Of a stretch of 42,500 bases of DNA, positions 10,483-22,469 are shown piece by piece (position 1 is the first letter of the stretch; every line of letters starts with the position of its first letter). A program made the position numbers and the translations under genes. The notes under the pieces were generated by a model. The model did not search any database and had not been told where the DNA came from. It was given only the letters and a program-made list of their open reading frames with translations. The stretch lies in contig CM060320.1 in the NCBI GenBank assembly GCA_030674155.1, positions 35,434,285-35,476,784 of the forward strand, read 5' to 3'. Origin of the DNA: Stramonita haemastoma (lineage: Eukaryota; Mollusca; Gastropoda; Neogastropoda; Muricidae).

Positions 10483-11329
10483 TGTCTGTGTTGTCTTGCT
10501 AGGATGAGAAATGTCCCTTTTCCTGTCAATCTTTTTCTAACTTTCAACAACTTTTTTATTTTCTGCCTTCCAGCCCATTGTTTTTCTTTTCAATGTAGTC
10601 TGACCACTGTTTCTCCTTTTGAGATATGACATCTTATCAAGGACACCATTGAGGACAACACTACTGTCAAGGAAGAGGACTTTCCCAGTCCTGTCACTGT
10701 TTTTCTTGGTGTTGAAAGGGTCTGCGTTTTGGTTGTTAAACTTTAAGCTAGAAGTGGATCTTGATTTTGTGTGTGTGTGTTGCGAGAGAATGATCCATAC
10801 TGTTAGCAGCAGCAAACTTATGCTCTTGCCACCACTGACATATCACATGCTGCTGGAAAATGCATGCATGGATTGTTGGTGGTTCCTGGCCAATGTATGT
10901 TTTGGTCTATCAGCTACTCAAATGATAGAAGCAAATTTTCAATTTGTTTTAAGACTTTGTTTTGACTGGGTTGGTGTGGTGTGGGGGGGGGGGGGGGGGG
11001 TTGTTTGGTTGTTGTTTTTTTTAAACAGTGAATCAGATTATATGAAAAAAATACTTCTGTTATAACCTGCTTTTGTATAATCTGCAGTGCTTTGTAATGT
11101 GGGTTTGTGCTTTTGGTGTTGTTGTTTTTTCAAATAAGGAAACGAAATTCAGCTATTGGAAAAAAGACGAATAGGTTCCATAATGACTGTTTGGCAGCTA
11201 AGTGTCATGAACATCCAAAATTGAAAATTAGGTAATGAAATCAGCCTTTGATTTGGGCTGGAGTAGTAAGTTTGTCTTAAAAATCCAAAGAAATATATGT
11301 CGGTTATCCTGACCATGAGATATTATGAC

Positions 11330-11450
11330 TGTTCCTAGTTGCTTGGCAAGAGCTTGAGGTTCATCCAATAGATTTTTGCTTAGGTGACTGTTCCTGCCCA
11401 CCATTAAGGTAGCCGCATTCCAACTTCAAGGATGATGCTAAAATGTATAC
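11330..11450 (+). repeat. T module copy
   Basis: GTTCCTAGTTGCTTGGCAAG, TTGAGGTTCATCCAATAG, GTGACTGTTCCTGCCCACC and AAGGTAGCCGCATTCC match the T module. Confidence 0.6.
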
Positions 11451-11659
11451 ACGAGTTTATTTCACAAAGCATTAGTGTTGAAATAATTTTAGAGATTGTG
11501 TGTGTGTGTTTGTGTTGATAGTTGTTGGAAGGAGACGTAAGGTTGAAGGAGAGGCAAGGAAGGGAAAAGTGGGTTTAGGAGGGGTATGGATGCACCTTAG
11601 AGCAGTGGAAACGGGGAAAAATAGGCTAGTTGATAAAATTACTTCTTGGTTTTGTTTTT

Positions 11660-11762
11660 GTTTTTTGGTTCCAAGGCTATAGCTTTGAGGTTCACCCATG
11701 ATTAAATTTTTGCTTTTGCAACTGTTTCGCCCAGCATTAAGTAGCTGCATTCCGACTTTTAC
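11660..11762 (+). repeat. T module copy
   Basis: GGTTCCAAGGCTATAGCTTT, GAGGTTCACCCATGATTAAA and TTAAGTAGCTGCATTCCGAC match the T module, about 330 bases from another copy in the same orientation. Confidence 0.6.
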
Positions 11763-11937
11763 ATGGTTTCTTTTGGGCTGATTTTTTTTTTTTTTGAATG
11801 GATGAACTTGTTGAAAAATGCCTTAAGCCTGCATGATAGTAAAACTGGAATTTATGTGAACACGGAAGTCCAATGCATAGCCTCAGCTTTTGATAGAACT
11901 GGTGATTCTGATATAATGCTCCTATACTATTGTGAGA

Positions 11938-12145
11938 TAAGGTAAAGGTGTTCCCATACCTATGTGATTTTTGGGGAGTGAGATGTTGGAGACCTCGGCT
12001 TCTCCAGGGGCCAAGCATGTTGAGGACGCACCTATCTCCTCTCCCTTGCTGCTCTTTCCCTGACCCTAAAGAGGGCAGGTATCCACTTACAGTTGGGTGG
12101 ACAACTGAAGCTAAGGCATGCAAATGGATCACCATCCACGTGGTA
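11938..12145 (-). mobile_element. SINE-B copy, head truncated
   Basis: On the + strand it runs GGTAAAGGTGTTCCCATACC, GGCCAAGCATGTTGAGG, TGACCCTAAAGAGGGCAGG to TCACCATCC. This is the SINE-B tail and body on the minus strand; the 5S-like block is mostly missing. Confidence 0.75.
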
Positions 12146-12166
12146 ACCACATTCAATGATAGGGGG

Positions 12167-12225
12167 ACGGGATAGCTCAGTGATTGGAGTGTGCGCTTCT
12201 TCTAAGCTAAGGTTAAGCAGCATTG
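12167..12225 (+). mobile_element. SINE-B head fragment
   Basis: GACGGGATAGCTCAGTGATT and TAAGCTAAGGTTAAGCAGCA give the tRNA-like head and the start of the 5S-like block, then the match stops at an inverted repeat. It lies next to a minus-strand SINE-B. Confidence 0.7.
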
Positions 12226-12430
12226 TGTCTTTTGCTACATACCAATTGTCTTTGTGCTATGTGCCCACATGCATTCTAACAAATTGGACCGACCAGCTGA
12301 CGGACAACCCTTTCCCACTTTAACTCTTAACTCTAACCCTAACACTAACCTTAATTCTAACCCTGGCTCCCACATGTGGGCACAAGGCAGGTGGATATTG
12401 GTATATGCTGACACAATGGTTAAACATTTT
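12216..12430. repeat. Imperfect inverted repeat around a telomere-like core
   Basis: The left arm (about 12222-12273: TGTGTC, CATACCAATTGTC, TGTGCCCACATG) pairs with the right arm (about 12371-12425: ACATGTGGGCACAAGGC, ATATTGGTATATG, GACACAATGG). Between them are CTAACCCTAACAC and related TAACCC-like units at 12321-12363. It may be a small foldback element or a MITE. Confidence 0.5.
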
Positions 12431-12604
12431 ATTTCTTTGGGTTGAAGAAAAGTGAACTTGTTTATCAAAGTAAATAGATAAACACACCTGCTTTACGACC
12501 ATGCTACAAAAACATAACCAAAAAAAAAAACATATGCGAAAAGTTGTGATTAGACAATTTTAATTTTGCCAAAATAATTTGAAAATGATCAATTAAATCG
12601 TTTA

Positions 12605-12690
12605 AAAAATTTCCTCACCTAAGCTCCAAGGCTCAAGTCAGATATTTGCTATGCATTGTTTTTTACCACAGGTAGCTGTACCCCAGGGAT
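12605..12690 (+). repeat. T module copy, decayed
   Basis: TTCCTCACCTAAGCTCCAAG, then GCTATGCATTGTTTTTTACC and GGTAGCTGTACCCCAG are recognisable but diverged. Confidence 0.45.
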
Positions 12691-12727
12691 ATATGGAATA
12701 GCATAATCAGATACTACTGCTAGAGTT

Positions 12728-12996
12728 GGGGATGGGATAGCTCAGGGTCAGAGCACTCGCTTTCCCTAAGCTAAGGTTAAGCAGCATCAAGCGTGGTTAC
12801 CAATTGGATGGGTGACTGTTTGCGGCCTTGGCTTCAGTACAGTCCACCCAGCATGTATAAATTAGGGCCAGGGAAGGTAAAGCAGTGTAGGGAGAGGAGA
12901 TGGGCGTCACCATCAATATGCTGGCCCCCTAGAGAAGCTGAGGTTTCTGAACCTTGTTCCCTTATGACCACATAGGTTATTGGACACCTTTACCTT
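12728..12996 (+). mobile_element. SINE-B copy, full length
   Basis: The head is GGGATGGGATAGCTCAGGGT. The 5S-like block is GTTAAGCAGCATCAAGCGTG and TTGGATGGGTGAC at 12804-12816. The body has AGGGCCAGGGAAGGTAAAGC and the end is ACACCTTTACCTTA. It is a little shorter than the copy at 40388 in the middle (the CACCCAGC region). Confidence 0.85.
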
Positions 12997-13458
12997 ACTG
13001 CTAGAGTTGGTAGGAGGAGTGCTAGGGTTATAGGAAAAGGATGTTAGGGAAAAAAAAAAAGGGGGGGGGGGGGGGTTAGAATGTTCTCATTTATAGGGTT
13101 AGGGAAAGAGATGTAATAAGGATGGGAATTTCTCTATGTTTTTGAGACAAAGTACTCATATTTTTTAGATTGTTAGGTATTCATATTTTGTATTTTTTAG
13201 GTAAAGTTTATGTAAGAATTTATATTCATATTTCATTGTATGGTGATAGGGGCAGGCAGTCGAATTTTGTGATTAGGTTCAGGGGAGCAAATGGGCACCA
13301 GGGGAGGGTGGGGAGCATTAAGAAAAAGTGCATTTAAAAAGGAAAGTAGAGGTTGCTGGTTTTAGAATGCATGATTGAATAATTTGAAGCAGGGCACATT
13401 TTAGAAAGTTTCTTTAAAAACAGTAGGGGGCACTAGTTTCAGAATACATAATTGAATA

Positions 13459-13700
13459 GTGTGTGTGTGTGTTTGTCACTGTGTGTGTGTCACTCTTTAT
13501 ATGTCACTCTGTGTGTGTGTGTCACTGTGTGTGTGTGTGTGTGTGTGTGGTTATTGATACTAGAGGGTAGTAAGTATGCTCAGGTTCAGGGAATGTATGT
13601 GTGTGAAAGTATTTGTACATCAGGCAAAGCCATGGATGGCATACACATGTATTTGTCAAACACTGTGTGTGTGTGTGTGTGTGTGTTTATGTGTGTGTGT
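13459..13700 (+). repeat. (GT)n clusters
   Basis: Short GT runs separated by CACT units (13459-13550), then a second run at 13665-13700. Confidence 0.85.
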
Positions 13701-13724
13701 TCTTTTTTTTTATTTTTAATTCTT

Positions 13725-13850
13725 TTATATCGAGGATAATGGAATAAGCACTTGTGCTTTTTTACATCCAGTCCGTGTGTATGCAGTTTTGTAAATGTAT
13801 GGGGGTGTGTGTGTATGGGGTGTGAAGTGGGAATTGGCATCCACTGAATT
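13725..13850 (-). mobile_element. SINE-A 3' fragment
   Basis: The blocks ATATCGAGGATAATGGAATA, CATCCAGTCC and GTATGCAGTTTTGTAAAT match the 3' third of SINE-A, read on the minus strand. The rest is missing, as expected of a 5'-truncated insertion. Confidence 0.6.
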
Positions 13851-14673
13851 AACTTGAATTTTAAGTTCTGTGTGCATGTATGGTTTAGAGAAACCTGTTA
13901 AATTGCTAGATTTACAGCTGTAACTAGCATCGACTTTTTAGTTTATCATAAATTTGGAAAGATGGTGGTGCAGAAAGCATTGGAATGTCACATAGAAAAG
14001 ATACATCATTTTGATTTTTGAAAATTTGTGTACATATTAACAGACTTGCTTTAGAAAAGGCATTTGTTTTTCCTTTTATTGAACAAAATTTAGTGTAAGA
14101 AAACGATTTTTTCCTTTCATTCTATAGTTATGAGTGTAAGTGTCTTGATTGGTGTGTCCTGTCACCTTATTTCCCCGTCTTGCACATTGCTGTAGGTGAG
14201 GGACATGCCCATTACCCAGGTTATAGCACTCCCAGCCCATTAATAGACCACTCCATCTGCATCTCTCTCAGTAGTCTGATTTCTATAGTCAGCACACATT
14301 TACCCTATAATAGCCTTTTTTTTTTTTTGTTCAGTCTGAAAAGTTATAAAACAAAGAAGTTGAGAGGCCCACAATGTAACAAAACAAACAAGAAACCAAG
14401 GAAGAAAAATGCAAAAATAATTGAAAAAAGAAATAGTCAGAAAGATTAGAGGCCCCACAAAAAATGTTTGTATTGGAAAGACTAAGCAAAAGACAGTACA
14501 TCTATCAGTGCTCATTGTTGCATGTGATTGATTGCTGTTTGTCTTCCATTTGTCCAACCTTTGTACTGTACCTGTTAAGTCCCCTTGCAAGTATGGAACT
14601 TGACTTCAAATGTGTTTATTCCAAAATTCCAGTGTGGAAAATGTTGTGAAAATGTATTCTAGCAGATTACTAG

Positions 14674-14677
<4 letters not shown>

Positions 14678-14723
<46 letters not shown>

Positions 14724-14739
14724 ATGTGCGTGTGTGTGT
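14678..14739 (+). repeat. (GT)n microsatellite
   Basis: Nearly pure TG run with a GCATGTGC interruption near its end. Confidence 0.95.
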
Positions 14740-14824
14740 AAAATTGATATCTCTGCATTTTATTCATGGGCAGTTGCATGTGTATAAATGATTGCATATA
14801 AGTGCTTTGTTTTTTGCTTTACAA

Positions 14825-14865
14825 GATTGAGTGATATATAAATTCCATTGTTATTATTAGTAAAA
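14825..14865 (+). mobile_element. LINE 3' terminus remnant
   Basis: GTGATATATAAATTCCATTG with TTATTATTAG is a diverged match to the GCGCTATATAAATTCCAT(ATT)n terminus. Confidence 0.4.
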
Positions 14866-16369
14866 GTACTGTAGTGAGAAAGTAGAAAATGGTTTAGCAT
14901 GTGAGTGTTTTTTTGTGGCTGGTTGTAAACTGTTCACAAGCAATTGTACAAAACCCCTGGCTGTATTGTTTTATGTGTTTGTGTGTGAGCTTAAATAAAT
15001 TTGTTCAAATGGAAGAAAAAGGTGCATTTCAGCAAGGGATGCTGGTGGACAGCTAGTCTTGTATTTAAAGGGTTTTGCCTTTTCCATTTGTCTTTTCTTG
15101 TCAATCACATCTTGGGCATTTGGACTGAAACATGTAGTATAGTTTTCTTGTCTTGATTTCTGAAAGGTAGTGTTCCTTTTATTCTGCCTTTTTTATGTAC
15201 CCAATTTGAAGTTATGAGCGCGGAATGAAGCAGTTTACTGCTACCTTTTTTTTTCTTTTTTTTTTCAAACATGGTATATCCCTTTCTTGAATGAACTACA
15301 CAATGCTTTTAGAATTACATTTTCAGTGGGGTTTTTTGTTTTGTTTTTTTTGTTGTTGGCATTTTTTTTTTTTTTTTTTGGAGGCTTGATGTTTTCGCTT
15401 TATCTGGGCAGTTGTGTAATTGGTTTACTTGCATGTTAACCATTCCAAGCAGGCAGTGCCCGCATTTTTCACTTTCAAATAAAGGATAGCATATGTGTGT
15501 AGCTTGTTACCCGTTTCATTTTTTTCTTATCAAAACAACTTGAAGATGGTTTAGAACCATGTCTAATTTATCATCTTTATGTGAAATTCTTAAAAATGGT
15601 TTTGCATGGTATCTGGTAGACTTTTAAAAGTTCTGCAGGTAGTCCCCTCCATTGTTTGTTGCCCCTTCCCCTGTATCCTATTACTCCAGGGTTAACATTA
15701 GTTTTATGTGCATTATTGTACCACATGTAGGGTATAAAGCTGCTTTACAATTGATTTTACTTATAAAAGGGGAATTAGAAACTGTATTTGCCAGTAGCAT
15801 TTTAAGTTTGGTTGCACATATCTTTTTTGTTGTTGTTGTTGCTCCAAACCCAGTTAAGCTTGTTCCAGAATCCCAACTGGAAATGGTATTGTTACAACTT
15901 TTACCTACTTACAAAATCCAAGCTTGCCCCATCGGAATGAGTGGACGAAATATGTCATGTTCCTTTATTGGACTAAGAAATGTTTCCTGTAACCAGTACT
16001 GCTTCCATTTTTCATGTGTTATAACAGCCTTGTACAATATTGATAATATTGTACCTTTAATTAAGTGGTGAGCACACACCACTGGTCAGAGCATTGGGAA
16101 AAAGCCTACCTCCTCCTTCAGTCAAAAAAAAAGGAGGCTGGAGTACGGTTGTGTTAGCCGGCTCGCAGCTAAAATAAAGGAAAATGAAAATGAAACTCAG
16201 ATTTATTGTTCTACAAAGTCAAAACAAAAAACATAGTCAAAACTTAATGAAAAGTAAAGAATAGACTCATTTGGTATTTCGGATGTCAATGTACATTATT
16301 ATTGCTGTAAAAAGGCCCTTCAGCAAATCTTCAATGCCTAATTTGTAAATGTTCTGTAGATGATGAAAT

Positions 16370-16501
16370 AATAATAATAATGATAAATGGATTTTATATA
16401 GCGCTATATCTTGCAAAAACAAATCAAAGCGCTTGCATTCAACCAATTCTTGCGCATGCAGCCAACAATTTAGATTAACGAAGTCAATGTACACACACAC
16501 A

Positions 16502-16566
<65 letters not shown>

Positions 16567-16990
16567 GGTTAAGCACTTTGGCAGGGTGGTGGATATTTCG
16601 GCTGTTGAGAGCAGGGGCAGAAGATGAAACAGGATAGGAAAGTCTTAGCTTTGAAATGTGTCTTGAGGCTGGATTTAAATGTCATAGGTAGGCTTTTTAC
16701 GAAGGGAGAGAGGGAGATCGTTCCAGATCACTGGACCAGAAACAGAGAAAGAGCGATGGCCAATGGTGGATTGATTGAATCTAGGCAATTGTAAGTGCAG
16801 GGTATCTGCAGCAGAGTGGAGGGAACAAGGAGTGTACGGGTAAAGACATTCACAGAGGTAGGAGTGCACTTTGCACTTTGTGCATTTCTGTCTGGGGTTA
16901 AGAGATATATGAAAGCAGTTCATACCACAAAGTACTGTGTAGAGATCCAGGTTTGTTCAGGCTGGATTACTTGGCTTCTATGAATCAGTG
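16370..16990 (-). mobile_element. CR1/L2-type LINE 3' end with (AC)n inside the 3' region
   Basis: The minus strand encodes LQLPRFNQSTIGHRSFSVSG, then PVIWNDLPLSLRKKPTYD, the W-N-x-L-P motif that ends the reverse transcriptase proteins of CR1/L2-like LINEs. It is followed by an untranslated end with a microsatellite, AAGCGCTTTGATTTG, ATATAGCGCTATATAAAATC and an (ATT)n tail. A second copy is at 26720-27290. Confidence 0.7.
16490..16561 (+). repeat. (AC)n microsatellite inside a LINE 3' region
   Basis: A pure AC run with one CC interruption. The second LINE copy has an AC-rich tract at the same place (26850-26922). Confidence 0.95.
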
Positions 16991-17059
16991 TATAGTAAAA
17001 CCGGTAGGATATGATGTATAAAGTATTAAAAAATATCTATGTAAGATAATGCCATCACA

Positions 17060-17143
17060 TGACCATCATATATTTTTTGCTTGCGTTATTTGTATTCCAC
17101 CTTCTAAGGGGCCATGGCCCTTACGAATAAACCATTTTATTTC

Positions 17144-17150
<7 letters not shown>
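17060..17150 (+). mobile_element. Possible LINE 3' end before (TC)n
   Basis: TTGTATTCCACCTTCTAAGG, GGCCATGGCCCTTACGAATA, AACCATTTTATTTCATTT has the look of an AATAAA-bearing retroelement end. Only one copy is in the window. Confidence 0.3.
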
Positions 17151-17230
<80 letters not shown>

Positions 17231-17892
17231 TTTCCACTTTTATATATCCTAAACTTATCATTAGATAAAAAAAAGTTTTTGATTATGAAATGCTACGCCT
17301 TTTTGAACACCTCATGTTCTTGATCATGACTTGAAAAATGTCCTGTTTTGGTGTAACATCATAATGTCGTTGATTAAATGTTTGCTGGGGTTTTTTTGTT
17401 TTGTCTTTTTTTTTTTTTTAATGGGGGCGTTTTGGGGTGGTGGTTAGGGTTTTTTTTTAGTTGGGGGGGGGCGGTTCGTTTCATAATACTGCTTTAAAGT
17501 AAGAAAGGTTCGTCATGTTTTAATATGTATCTTTTTTGTTCGGGCTGCTCTCTTCTCTGCTGTTGCTTCTCAATTTTAATCAATTTGATTTAATTATAAC
17601 CAGTCTATCTCCTGACATGAATGTCTAATCAGTTAGGGATTATGTGTTTGTTTCATACATATCTATCACTTTTGTCTTAATTAAATAAGTATTCATGTAC
17701 CCAGTTGGGGATTATGCATTTGTTGAATGTATACTTATCTCCTTTTTACAATCATAGGTTGAACTTTTATTCTTGGTGATGGTGATGATGTTTTTCCTTT
17801 TTGTTGCTTTCTGTTTTATCTTTGCTTTTTGGCTTTTCTCCTGTTTTGGTAGGTCTCTTTCTTTTTTTCTTTTTTTTTCTTTTTTCTGTTCC

Positions 17893-17975
17893 CTAATCGG
17901 GGCAAGGGCTGAATGAAAAAAAGTATGTAAATGCTTACTCTGTTGCCCTTAAAAAATAGATTATTAATTCCTCCC
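17893..17975 (+). mobile_element. Retroelement 3' end, family E, copy 1
   Basis: CAAGGGCTGAATGAAAAAAA, GTATGTAAATGCTTACTCTG and TTGCCCTTAAAAAATAGATT recur at 18665 and 21320. The A-rich end followed by an ATTC-like tail suggests a LINE or SINE terminus. Confidence 0.6.
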
Positions 17976-18584
17976 TCATACACTCATATTGACATTGAGG
18001 GAGACAGAGCTTAGGTAGAAAAGGGATGGGACATGATAAAGCATAGTAAAGGCTACCTTCTTTTTTACAGGATTTTTTGTGTCAATATTTTTAATAAGAT
18101 AGAATATCAATTTCATCGATACTTTTCTTATCATACATGTTATAACAATTTGGTTTGTCATTTAAAAAAATGTGTGTGTATGCATTTTAATTTTAGACTG
18201 TTTTTATCTTGATAGAAGAGTATTAATTTATTTGTCTTATACAATGTTACGACAAAATGCTTGCACAAGTGTGCAGTGTTTCCAATGCGAGTGTGTGGAT
18301 GCACTAGCTTACTGGTGTGCATGCATGAGTGTTTATGATTTTATTTGGGCGAGGTTATGACTGGCTGAGGTATTGCTGATTTGTGGGTACTTTTTATATT
18401 GTGATGGGTGCTTGCTGCTTGGATATTGTGTTGTATTTCTTCTGTGATATATTGTTTATACATGTTTACGGTTTTTATGTATGGCTTGCAACCCGCATGA
18501 ATTTCTTTGTCTCTGAGTTTGTTTTTTTCAATTGAATTGAATAGTGTCTCGGGTCTCTCTCATGATGTATCCTTGATAAGTGCA

Positions 18585-18640
18585 TGGACTGGATGATAAA
18601 AAGCACAGGGGTGCTTATTCATTATCCTCAAAATACATTT
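18585..18640 (+). mobile_element. SINE-A 3' end only
   Basis: It shows GGACTGGATGATAAAAAGCA then GGTGCTTATTCATTATCC, the SINE-A tail in + orientation, with nothing else of the element. Confidence 0.5.
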
Positions 18641-18664
18641 GATTTGCTCTCTCTCTCTCTCTTG

Positions 18665-18839
<175 letters not shown>

Positions 18840-18982
18840 GTCTCATCTGAATTACTGTTTGATATAGTGATGTGATTTTATTTAGTGTTTTGTGTTTAAG
18901 GGGTTTTTTTATTTTTGTTTGTTTTTGTTTTTTTATCATGTGTGTGGGTTTTTTTTATGCTGTCTTTGCTTCCCCTCCCTCA

Positions 18983-18983
<1 letters not shown>

Positions 18984-19069
<86 letters not shown>

Positions 19070-19093
19070 TACATACAACACACACAGACACAG

Positions 19094-19154
<61 letters not shown>

Positions 19155-19178
19155 TACACACACACACACACACACACA
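18984..19178 (+). repeat. (AC)n microsatellite pair
   Basis: There are two pure (AC)n runs (about 18984-19063 and 19097-19178) separated by an ATACATACAAC and CACAGAAAC interruption. Confidence 0.95.
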
Positions 19179-19805
19179 TGGAATGTATTATTTTTCATAT
19201 GAATGTTTTGGCTTAATGATTTGTAATGCCTTATGTACCATTGTCCTGAATAATTGCATTTTATCTTTCATCTTCATTAGTAAATTTTGTATCTCTTAAT
19301 GTATCGGGTTTGATTTTAAACTTGTTTATGTAACCTTAAATGTTGTTTCGCCCCTATTTGTTACTTCTTTTATAAAATTTTGCTCTTTGTTTGTTTTGCC
19401 TTCCGGATTTTTCCTCTCATTGTTAGGCCTGGCCACATGGTGAGCCTGGGCCTATACGTTTCATTGATGATTTATTTACAGAAGTGTTTTGTGGGCGTTT
19501 TGAAATACTTTGTTGACTGATTTGTTTTGATCATGATATAATTTAAAGATACCTTTATTTTATTTAATTTTTTTTTACTTATTTATTACTTTTTTCTTCT
19601 TTTTTTTTCCATCTTCCACTTCTACATATGCTATCCTAGTCTTATTATTGGATAGGATAGGAAAGTTTCGGTTCTTAAAAATTTGAATTGAAATTGTAGT
19701 TTTACTGTTTAAATATAGATATACAAATTTTAATTAGGTGGTTTTTTTTTTGGTTTTTTTTTCCGTGTCTATTTCCTTCTATGCCTTCTTTACTTGTTTT
19801 TCCCC

Positions 19806-19808
<3 letters not shown>

Positions 19809-19891
<83 letters not shown>

Positions 19892-19923
19892 GCATGTATG
19901 CACGCACACACACACGCACACAC

Positions 19924-19993
<70 letters not shown>

Positions 19994-20001
19994 ACACACA
20001 C
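19809..20001 (+). repeat. (AC)n microsatellite pair
   Basis: Two (AC)n runs (19809-19890, 19922-20001) are split by AAGCATGTATGCACGC. The layout mirrors 18984-19178, as expected if both belong to copies of one unit. Confidence 0.95.
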
Positions 20002-20157
20002 AGAATATATTAATTTTCATATGAATGTTTTGTGAGTTTATAGGTTTCATTGATGATAATTTGTTTACAGAAGTGTTTTGTGGGTGTTTTGAAATATTTC
20101 GTTGATTGGTTTGTTTTGATGACGATGCAATTTGATGATGCTCTCTCTCTCTCTGTC

Positions 20158-20188
<31 letters not shown>

Positions 20189-20507
20189 GGTCCTGATTAT
20201 TTGCTATTTTTTCATCTTCATTAGTATAATATTATTTTTTAATGTTTAGAGTTTGATTTAAAACTGGTTTGTATTTATAATTTTAAATGTTGTTTCGCTT
20301 TTATTTGATTTTTAAAATAATTTTATATATAATCTTGCTCTTTTGCTTGCTGTTTGCCTTTTGGGGTTTTCTTTTCCTTGTAAGGATTGGCTACATTATG
20401 AGCTTATAGATAATTGATGATAATTAATTTTTTTTTTTTTTTTTTTTTTTTTACAGAAGTGAGAGTGTTTTGAAATATTGACTAAATTGTTTTGATATAA
20501 TTTGAGG

Positions 20508-20569
<62 letters not shown>

Positions 20570-20708
20570 GTTTTCTTTTCCTTGTTAGGTTTGGTTAAAT
20601 TGGGAGTTTTTAGGTTTCATTGATGATAGTTATTTTTTATGGAAGTGTGAGTTTTTAAAAAATATTTTTGCTGACTGGTTTGTTTTGATGACGATGTAAT
20701 TTGGCGAT

Positions 20709-20789
<81 letters not shown>

Positions 20790-21022
20790 CTTCCTTTCCC
20801 TTTCCTTTCCCCTCCAACTTCCGCCTTCAGATATTCTATCCTAGACTTATTATGGAGAGGAGTATTTTGGTTGTTATGTTGGATTCAAACTGTATTTTTA
20901 CCATTTGAATATTGAAATGTGTTTTCATATAGTTTTTTGTGTTTAAAGGATTTCATGTTGTTGTTGTTTTTTTTAATCTGGTTTTTTTCCCCCCTTTATG
21001 CCTACTTTGCTTGTTTTCCCGC

Positions 21023-21025
<3 letters not shown>

Positions 21026-21086
<61 letters not shown>
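21026..21086 (+). repeat. (AC)n microsatellite
   Basis: A pure AC run in the last unit of the array. Confidence 0.95.
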
Positions 21087-21088
<2 letters not shown>

Positions 21089-21317
21089 ATGCATTATAGA
21101 TTTGTAATGCCTTCTGTTTCATGATCCTGAATATTTGCTAATTTTTAATATTTTTTGCTGTGTTATTTTTTGTTTAAATAATTATCAGTGTATCCAGTTA
21201 GGATGACGCGTTTTGTTGAATGTATTCCGTTTTCCTTTTTTTTTATATTGGTTGAACTGCTGCTGGTGGTGATGCTGGTATGTAGGGGTAGGGAAGGGGT
21301 TTCTTAGCTTTATTCCC

Positions 21318-21410
21318 TGATCAGGGCAAGGGCCGGATGAAAAAAAGTATGCAATGCTTACTTACTCTGTTACCCTTGAAAAATAAAGTTTATTCATTCA
21401 TTCATTTATC
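21318..21410 (+). mobile_element. Retroelement 3' end, family E, copy 3
   Basis: CAGGGCAAGGGCCGGATGAA, TTACTTACTCTGTTACCC, TTGAAAAATAAAGTTTATTC and (ATTC)n. It is nearly identical to copy 2 and closes the tandem array region. Confidence 0.65.
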
Positions 21411-22185
21411 TATTTTCTTAACATGTTTACCATTCATATTGAGAATATTTTTTTATATACTCTATTTTAATAATCATGTGTCAAATGTAATTGATTTTTT
21501 GTAAACTTGTAATTAATGATCTGTTTAAGAAAGCTGAATAACTATATCCATGATTATGATATGATTATGAATGTGATTTTTATGACTATAATTATAAGAT
21601 TAAGGTATTAGAGTATGTATGACCCAAAATATGTGCCCTATAGGGGATAGATTCCTCTTGTGTTCCATTATATGATTTTATTTAGAATTCAAGGCATATA
21701 TTTCCCTTAGAATGTTTATTGATGACGTACACGAGTGTGTGTGTGTGTGTAAATAATTCAATTTATAAAAATGTTATGCTTTTTTTTTTTTTTTTAATAT
21801 ATGGGATGTTTTTATGTATTTTGTTATTGGTGGTACACCCCCCCCCCCCCCCCCCCATGAGGATAGTTGATTTTTCTTCCCTTTTATCAAAAAGTTATGA
21901 TTTATATGACTTATTTCATTGATTGGTGGTGGATTGATGTTTACAGTTGTTTACCTCGTTAAGTTCTCTTGTTTGCTCTTTATCCTTTATTGCTTAATTT
22001 TTTTTTTTTTATCAAAATCTGATTGTTTTCGAAATGAGTGCATTTTTATTACCTAATTATATATAGTCTTGCTGTCCTTATGTCTTGTCTGTTTGGTACT
22101 GGGTATAGTTTCTTGTTCTTGGTATTTGGATCATTATTGTTGTTTAGTGAAAGGAGTTTCTCTTTTATCTTGATTATCCTTAACG
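21410..22185 (+). other. T-rich region, no gene seen
   Basis: There are only simple tracts (GT at 21735-21750, T and C runs at 21781-21856). Frames here are hydrophobic translations of T-rich DNA. Confidence 0.5.
21781..21856 (+). repeat. Poly(T) and poly(C) tracts
   Basis: T run of about 16 at 21781-21796 and C run of about 19 at 21838-21856. Confidence 0.9.
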
Positions 22186-22268
22186 GCAGGGACTGGGTTA
22201 AAAAAGCACACGAGGGCTTATTTATTATCCATGAAATAAAAGAATTTGCCTTGCCTTGCCTTGCCTAT
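22185..22268 (+). mobile_element. SINE-A 3' end with (TTGCC)n tail
   Basis: GGGACTGGGTTAAAAAAGCA and GGGCTTATTTATTATCC are followed by four TTGCC units. The pentamer tail is a usual mark of a retroposed 3' end. Confidence 0.55.
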
Positions 22269-22469
22269 GCCTTTTCTTTCTCTGTGCACTATTGCTGAGT
22301 TACATTACTTCTTTTGGTGATGCACTGTCCCTGGGGAAGAGTGGTTCATGTTTCATGCAAAGAAAACTTTAGTGGCTGAAAGTGGTGTACATACACAACA
22401 CAATACAATGCAATAATACATTGCAAATTGGAGGGGGGGGGGGGGGATGCATGCACACATACAAAATGT

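Larger units (their letters stand above)
8604..11330 (+). other. AT-rich region without a gene
   Basis: Besides the (AC)n at 10300-10479, a C-rich run at 9898-9915 and a poly(G) at 10982-11000, I see no repeat family or exon. Open frames at 9403-9663 and 10619-11065 include simple sequence or lack features. It could be the 3' untranslated region of the unidentified + strand gene. Confidence 0.5.
12997..16370 (+). other. AT-rich region, no gene supported
   Basis: It contains poly(G) at 13062-13076, (GT)n tracts, a SINE-A fragment and a LINE terminus remnant. One + strand frame of 139 codons (15652-16071) has hydrophobic stretches and no recognised motif; I rate it as probably chance. Confidence 0.5.

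Noticed and set aside
10619..11065. 148-codon + strand frame
   Set aside because: It is hydrophobic in T-rich DNA, includes a poly(G) translation and has no recognised motif.
12754..12816. A true tRNA or 5S rRNA gene at the SINE-B head
   Set aside because: Only half of each molecule is present, and both are followed by a shared SINE body that recurs at other places.
18872..20050. Several open frames of 70-135 codons (poly-Thr-His or poly-Cys-Val)
   Set aside because: They are translations of (AC)n and (GT)n microsatellites, open in several frames at once.
20617..20817. Minus-strand frame with an (Arg-Glu)n stretch
   Set aside because: It is a translation of the (TC)n tract at 20710-20787.
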